DNA of 6,868 nt from Tannerellaceae bacterium. GTDB taxonomy: Bacteria; Bacteroidota; Bacteroidia; Bacteroidales; Tannerellaceae. The DNA is taken from positions 1-6,868 of the forward strand of contig JAISMW010000047.1 of assembly GCA_031276545.1 (NCBI GenBank), read 5' to 3'. The notes under the pieces are model-generated. The model did not search any database, was not told the origin of the DNA, and saw nothing but the letters and a program-made list of their open reading frames with translations. Shown here piece by piece: positions 6,442-6,868 of the stretch. Positions within the stretch are counted from its first letter, which is position 1, and each line of letters opens with the position of its first letter. The translations under genes were made by a program, and so were the position numbers.

Positions 6442-6627
6442 TTATTTGATAAGTTCAACATGCAGTATCATATCCGTATACAGATTACCATATTCATAGC
6501 CGGCACTCGGAGTCGGAGCGATCCATAACACATCTCCGGCAGTCAGGGTGCAATGCGCCATAGCCCCGAAATTCAGCGGACCGAATTCTATATACGAGAG
6601 GTCTTTGCACGCAAAAGGAGCAATAAT
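6442..6627 (-). pseudogene. C-terminal remnant of a third C1q-like paralogue, truncated by an insertion sequence
   Basis: A minus-strand frame ending at TAA 6442-6444 encodes up to 61 residues before an in-frame stop at 6628-6630. It includes YIEFGPLNFGAMAHCTLTAG, DVLWIAPTPSAGYEYGNLY and TDMILHVELIK. This matches the C-terminus of the intact neighbour, where LNLQAGDVLNLMVV and FMVELIQMQ occupy the same places, so AGDVL and VELI are shared at the same distance from the end. There is no start codon or N-terminal half. To the right the sequence turns AT-rich and leads into a transposase gene, so the gene was most likely cut by that element. The rest may lie beyond the insertion, outside the window. 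The stop lies 12 bases before the next gene, the spacing seen throughout the cluster. Confidence 0.75.
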
Positions 6628-6729
6628 TTACATCAAAACAGTTGCAGATTATTATTTTAAGGAGTATATTTAGTCAGTCCTTATTAAGTAATCATTTCAT
6701 TGAATATCAATAAAATAGTTGTAAAAAAG

Positions 6730-6761
6730 TTTGGTATTTTCAAGCGGTTATTGTAACTTCG
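6730..6761 (+). promoter_or_regulatory. Promoter of the IS5-type transposase
   Basis: TTTG at 6730-6733 and TAACTTCG at 6754-6761 lie 20 bases apart. This is the Bacteroidota -33/-7 arrangement (TTTG, 19-21 bases, TAnnTTTG) with one mismatch in the -7 box. Transcription would start near 6768, about 15 bases before the ATG at 6783. Confidence 0.6.
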
Positions 6762-6782
6762 TCGCATAAAAACCGGAAAATT

Positions 6783-6868
6783 ATGTTAGGAAAATTACCT
6801 GTGGATGACCATCGCGAACTGTTTCGCACCCGATTGGCGGATTTGATTAATCCGGAGCACGAACTTGC
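6783..6868 (+). CDS. IS5-family transposase, N-terminus only
   Basis: The frame opens at ATG 6783 and stays open to the right edge (28 complete codons). It reads MLGKLPVDDHRELFRTRLAD, followed by LINPEHEL. From memory, this matches the N-terminus of Bacteroidota IS5-type transposases, which begin MLGK..., have a LF...L.D.I...HEL segment and continue with LADKIDW. The DDE catalytic domain lies outside the window, so activity cannot be judged. The gene has its own promoter and is divergent from the minus-strand cluster. A related DDE family with a similar N-terminus, for example IS1182-like, is possible. Confidence 0.75.
   Translation, partial: MLGKLPVDDHRELFRTRLADLINPEHEL

Larger units (their letters stand above)
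6628..6868 (+). mobile_element. Left part of an IS5-type insertion sequence (right part outside the window)
   Basis: The AT-rich leader (about 6620-6782), a promoter and the start of a transposase gene mark the left end of an insertion sequence. It borders a C1q-like gene that lacks its 5' part. The exact left end is not determined. A TTAG at 6670-6673, followed by TCAGTCC, would fit the YTAR-type target duplication of many IS5-group elements, but the other end is needed to prove this. If that is the end, 6628-6669 would still belong to the interrupted gene or its flank. Confidence 0.55.

Noticed and set aside
5212..6528. 438-codon plus-strand open frame across the C1q-like genes
   Set aside because: It is antisense to two paralogues with matching signal peptides and motifs. 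Its translation is Arg/Pro/Ala-rich and repeats only because the sense genes are duplicated.
6604..6615. Short inverted repeat TTTGC-AC-GCAAA as a possible IS end or operator
   Set aside because: It is only five base pairs with a two-base loop and lies within the frame of the C1q-like remnant; chance is enough to explain it.
1..6868. CRISPR array, tRNA or rRNA gene
   Set aside because: No regularly spaced direct repeats and no tRNA- or rRNA-like stretch was seen on either strand.

Overview
The window looks like chromosomal DNA from a Bacteroidota gut-type bacterium, probably Bacteroidales. The genes are GC-rich for that group, so an Alistipes- or Barnesiella-like host is more likely than a classic Bacteroides, but this is inference. 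The reasons are a large secreted GH127/GH146-type glycosidase, promoter-like sites of the Bacteroidota form (TTTG, about 20 bases, TAnnTTTG), A/T-rich translation starts without clear Shine-Dalgarno sites, fibre-like exported proteins with 'GINTENP' and 'GKVLISD' motifs, and transposase sequences resembling the IS982 and IS5 families.

Layout. Positions 1-94 (minus) hold the N-terminus of a membrane-anchored protein that runs off the left edge. About 125-413 (plus) is the decayed 3' end of an IS982-type transposase, broken by a 7-bp tandem duplication. The region 414-657 has no gene but carries a candidate promoter for 658-3009 (plus), a 783-residue exported beta-L-arabinofuranosidase-type enzyme with the metal and catalytic Cys/Glu residues in place. 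It stands without SusC/SusD partners in the window.

From about 6627 down to 3025 every gene is on the minus strand with gaps of about 7-13 bases, which suggests one transcription unit. In transcription order: (a) the C-terminal remnant of a C1q/TNF-like fibre protein; (b) an intact 261-residue paralogue; (c) a third paralogue that is a pseudogene (in-frame TAG, lost segment, frameshift); (d) a 165-residue exported protein with two beta-propeller blades; (e) a 261-residue lipoprotein with about five LVIVD-type blades; (f) a 219-residue probable outer-membrane barrel. A hairpin with a U-rich tail, overlapping the end of the glycosidase gene, appears to terminate this unit.

At the right end (6783-6868, plus) an IS5-type transposase begins behind its own promoter. 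The element seems to have cut off the first C1q-like gene and separated the cluster from its original upstream region.

The unit reads as a cell-envelope or surface cluster: stalk plus C1q-like head proteins, a propeller that seems divided 2 + 5 blades over two exported proteins, and a barrel protein. Its function is not known to me. The array of one intact, one mutated and one IS-truncated copy suggests a family under turnover.
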